NCBI GenBank assembly: GCA_964017185.1
Contig: OZ024874.1
Span: 34,572,721 to 34,636,720, forward strand
Direction: 5' to 3'
Source of the DNA: Rugalucina vietnamica
Lineage: Eukaryota > Mollusca > Bivalvia > Lucinida > Lucinidae
DNA: 64,000 bases
The position numbers and the translations under genes were made by a program. Below the pieces are notes generated by a model. It saw only the letters and a list, made by a program, of their open reading frames with translations, had not been told where the DNA came from and ran no database searches. Numbering within the stretch: the first letter of the stretch is position 1; every line of letters begins with the position of its first letter. This document shows positions 62,145-64,000 of this stretch, one piece after another.

Positions 62145-64000
62145 TAATGACAGCACGTTAACACTAAGCATTGCGGTTACGTAAACACTAAGCTTTGCAT
62201 TTGCAACCATTAAAACCATGTCAACACGTTAAAACTAAGCGTTGTAGTTATAACTGTTAATTGCAACACGTTAGCACTAAGCAATAGATTTGCAACCGTT
62301 AATACCGTGGCAACATGTTAAAACTAAGCGTTGCAGTTAAAACCGTTAATGACAACACGTAAACACTAAGCTTTGCATTTGCAACCGTTAAAACCGTGTC
62401 AACACGTTAAAACTAAGCGTTGTAGTTAAAACCGTTAATGGCAACACGTAAACACTAAGCTTTGCATTTGCAACCGTTAAAACAGTTGCAAACGTTAGTG
62501 TCAACATGTCAGCACTAACCGTTACAGTTGCAACCTTTAATGGCAACACGTTAACATTAAGCGTTAGTGGCAACTCGTTAAAGCTAAGCGTTGCAATTGC
62601 AAACGTTAGTGTCAACATGTAAGCACTAACCGTTACAGTTGCAACCTTTAATGGCAACACGTTAACATTAAGCGTTAGTGGCAACTCGTTAAAGCTAAGC
62701 GTTGCAATTGCAAACGTTAGTGTCAACATGTAAGCACTAACCGTTACAGTTGCAACCTTTAATGGCAACACGTTAACATTAAGCGTTAGTGGCAACACGT
62801 TAAAGCTAAGCGTTGCAGTTGCAAACGTTAGTGTCAACATGTAAGCACTAACCGTTGCAGTTGCAACCTTTAAAGGCAACACGTTAACATTAAGCATTGC
62901 AGTTGCAAGCGTTAGTGGCAACACGTTAAAACTAAGCGTTGCAGCTACAACCGTTAGTGTCAACATTACAGTAAGTGTAGCATTTGTTTACGTTAATTTC
63001 AACACGTTAACACGTTGCAACCGTTTATGTCAACATGTTAACACTTAGCATTGCAGTTGCAACCGTTAGTGTCAACATGTTTACACTAAGCGTTGCAGTT
63101 GCAACCGTTAATGACAACACGTTAACACTAAGCATTGCGGTTACAATGCGTTAAAACTAAGCGTTGTAGTTAAAACCGTTAATGACAACACGTAAACACT
63201 AAGCTTTGCATTTGCAACCATTAAAACCATGTCAACACGTTAAAACTAAGCGTTGTAGTTATAACCGTTAATTGCAACACGTTAGCAGTAACTTAGCACT
63301 AAGCATTGGATTTGCAACCGTTAATACCGCGGCAACACGTTAAAACTAAGCGTTGCAGTTGCAACCGTTAATGACAACACGTAAACACTAAGCTTTACAT
63401 TTGCAACCATTAAAACCATGTCAACACGTTAAAACTAAGCGTTGTAGTTATAACCGTTAATTGCAACACGTTAGCACTAAGCATTACATTTGCAACCGTT
63501 AATACCGTGGCAACATGTTAAAACTAAGCGTTGCAGTTAAAACCGTTAATGACAACACGTTTGCATTTGCAACCGTTAAAACCGTGTCAACACGTTGACA
63601 CTAAGCGTTGTAGTTAAAACCGTTAATGGCAACACGTAAACACTAAGCTTTGCATTTGCAACCGTTAAAACAGTTGCAACCGTTAGTGTCAACATGTTTA
63701 CACTAAGCGTTGCAGTTGCAACCGTTAATGACAGCACGTTAACACTAAGCATTGCGGTTACGTAAACACTAAGCTTTGCATTTGCAACCATTAAAACCAT
63801 GTCAACACGTTAAAACTAAGCGTTGTAGTTATAACTGTTAATTGCAACACGTTAGCACTAAGCAATAGATTTGCAACCGTTAATACCGTGGCAACATGTT
63901 AAAACTAAGCGTTGCAGTTAAAACCGTTAATGACAACACGTAAACACTAAGCTTTGCATTTGCAACCGTTAAAACCGTGTCAACACGTTAAAACTAAGCG
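62145..64000 (-). repeat. Block duplication, offset 1,581 bp, at window end
   Basis: The rare junction 'gcggttacgtaaacac' and the variants 'gacagcacg' and 'gcaatagatttgc' occur at 62,145-62,300 and again at 63,730-63,880, with a 1,581-bp offset (62,181 against 63,762). The second copy runs off the window. Confidence 0.7.
62494..62826 (-). repeat. 111-bp module in three tandem copies
   Basis: Units start at 62,494, 62,605 and 62,716 (next boundary 62,827), each exactly 111 bp from gttagtgtcaacatgt to the following one. Most blocks have one or two such modules, which is why their longest open frames are 118 or 155 codons. Here three modules give 192 codons, in steps of 37. The module is about three monomers with short deletions. 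Confidence 0.9.

Larger units (their letters stand above)
2992..64000 (-). repeat. Head-to-tail satellite array of a ~42-bp monomer
   Basis: The whole segment, apart from three inserts, consists of variants of one ~42-bp unit. Its landmarks in + order are gttagtgtcaacacg, ttaacactaagcg and ttgcagttgcaacc. Variants carry deletions of 9 to 15 bp, giving subunits of about 33-39 bp. All units lie in one orientation, with no inverted segment longer than ~12 bp. Units are grouped in composite blocks of about 700-1,100 bp. The array is already in phase at 2992 and continues past the window end. I give strand '-' only because the longest spurious open frames lie there. Centromeric or heterochromatic location is inference. 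Confidence 0.97.
33621..64000 (-). repeat. Diverged satellite domain without the 10.76-kb HOR
   Basis: The same blocks and anchor monomers continue, but block spacing is irregular (for example 784, 930, 637, 1018, 1167, 1049, 780, 1089, 718, 692, 1080, 718 and 789 bp from 33,715 on). No 1.25-kb insert occurs. Private substitutions and small indels are more frequent than between HOR copies. Spacings of 1089 and 718 bp still recur (40,080-41,887 and 43,659-44,377), so this looks like the older background from which the HOR was built. Confidence 0.9.

Noticed and set aside
2992-64000. CRISPR array
   Set aside because: The repeats are contiguous variants of one monomer with no unique spacers, in a eukaryotic context, and there are no cas genes.
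2992-64000. Telomeric or rDNA repeat
   Set aside because: No TTAGGG-like or other G-rich telomere word is tandemly repeated, and no rRNA sequence is seen.

Overview
This is a eukaryotic, almost certainly metazoan, window dominated by one satellite DNA. I find no protein-coding gene that I can support with confidence. The organism cannot be fixed from the sequence. AT-rich flanking DNA with intron-like tails, a pol-III tRNA relic, a fold-back palindromic repeat and a SINE-like segment together suggest a marine invertebrate. A mollusc is my best guess, at low confidence.

Layout. Positions 1-2991 are non-satellite flank. They hold a duplicated ~97-bp intron-tail-like sequence, a short exon-like open segment, a small cluster of promoter-type motifs, an old 80-bp tandem duplication, a degenerate Ser/Leu-type tRNA-like sequence followed by T runs, and a run of hairpins ending in a perfect 32-bp-arm palindrome that abuts the satellite.

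From 2992 to the end (61 kb) everything is a head-to-tail, single-orientation satellite built from variants of a ~42-bp monomer, except for three copies of one insert. Monomers form composite blocks of about 700-1,100 bp. Each block carries one diverged 'anchor' monomer (about 60 in the window) and one, two or three copies of a 111-bp module. From 2992 to about 33,620 the blocks form a higher-order repeat (HOR) of 10,762 bp present 2.85 times. Copies 2 and 3 are nearly identical and copy 1 is slightly different. Each HOR copy contains the same 1.25-kb composite insert (fold-back palindrome, AT-rich spacer, two small tandem arrays, SINE-like segment), always placed inside an anchor monomer. From about 33,620 to 64,000 there is no insert and no long HOR. 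That part is a more diverged mosaic of the same blocks with several local duplications and a few template-switch-like micro-inversions.

How it works together. The data fit a satellite that grew by unequal exchange at several scales (42 bp, 111 bp, ~0.7-1.1 kb, 10.76 kb), with one transposon-like insertion captured and then multiplied by the largest-scale event. The open reading frames on both strands are a by-product of a 42-bp (14-codon) period. Much of the variation between monomers looks like CpG decay, and each full monomer carries paired Myb-type (YAAC[G/T]G) sites. A centromeric or other heterochromatic role is possible but not shown.
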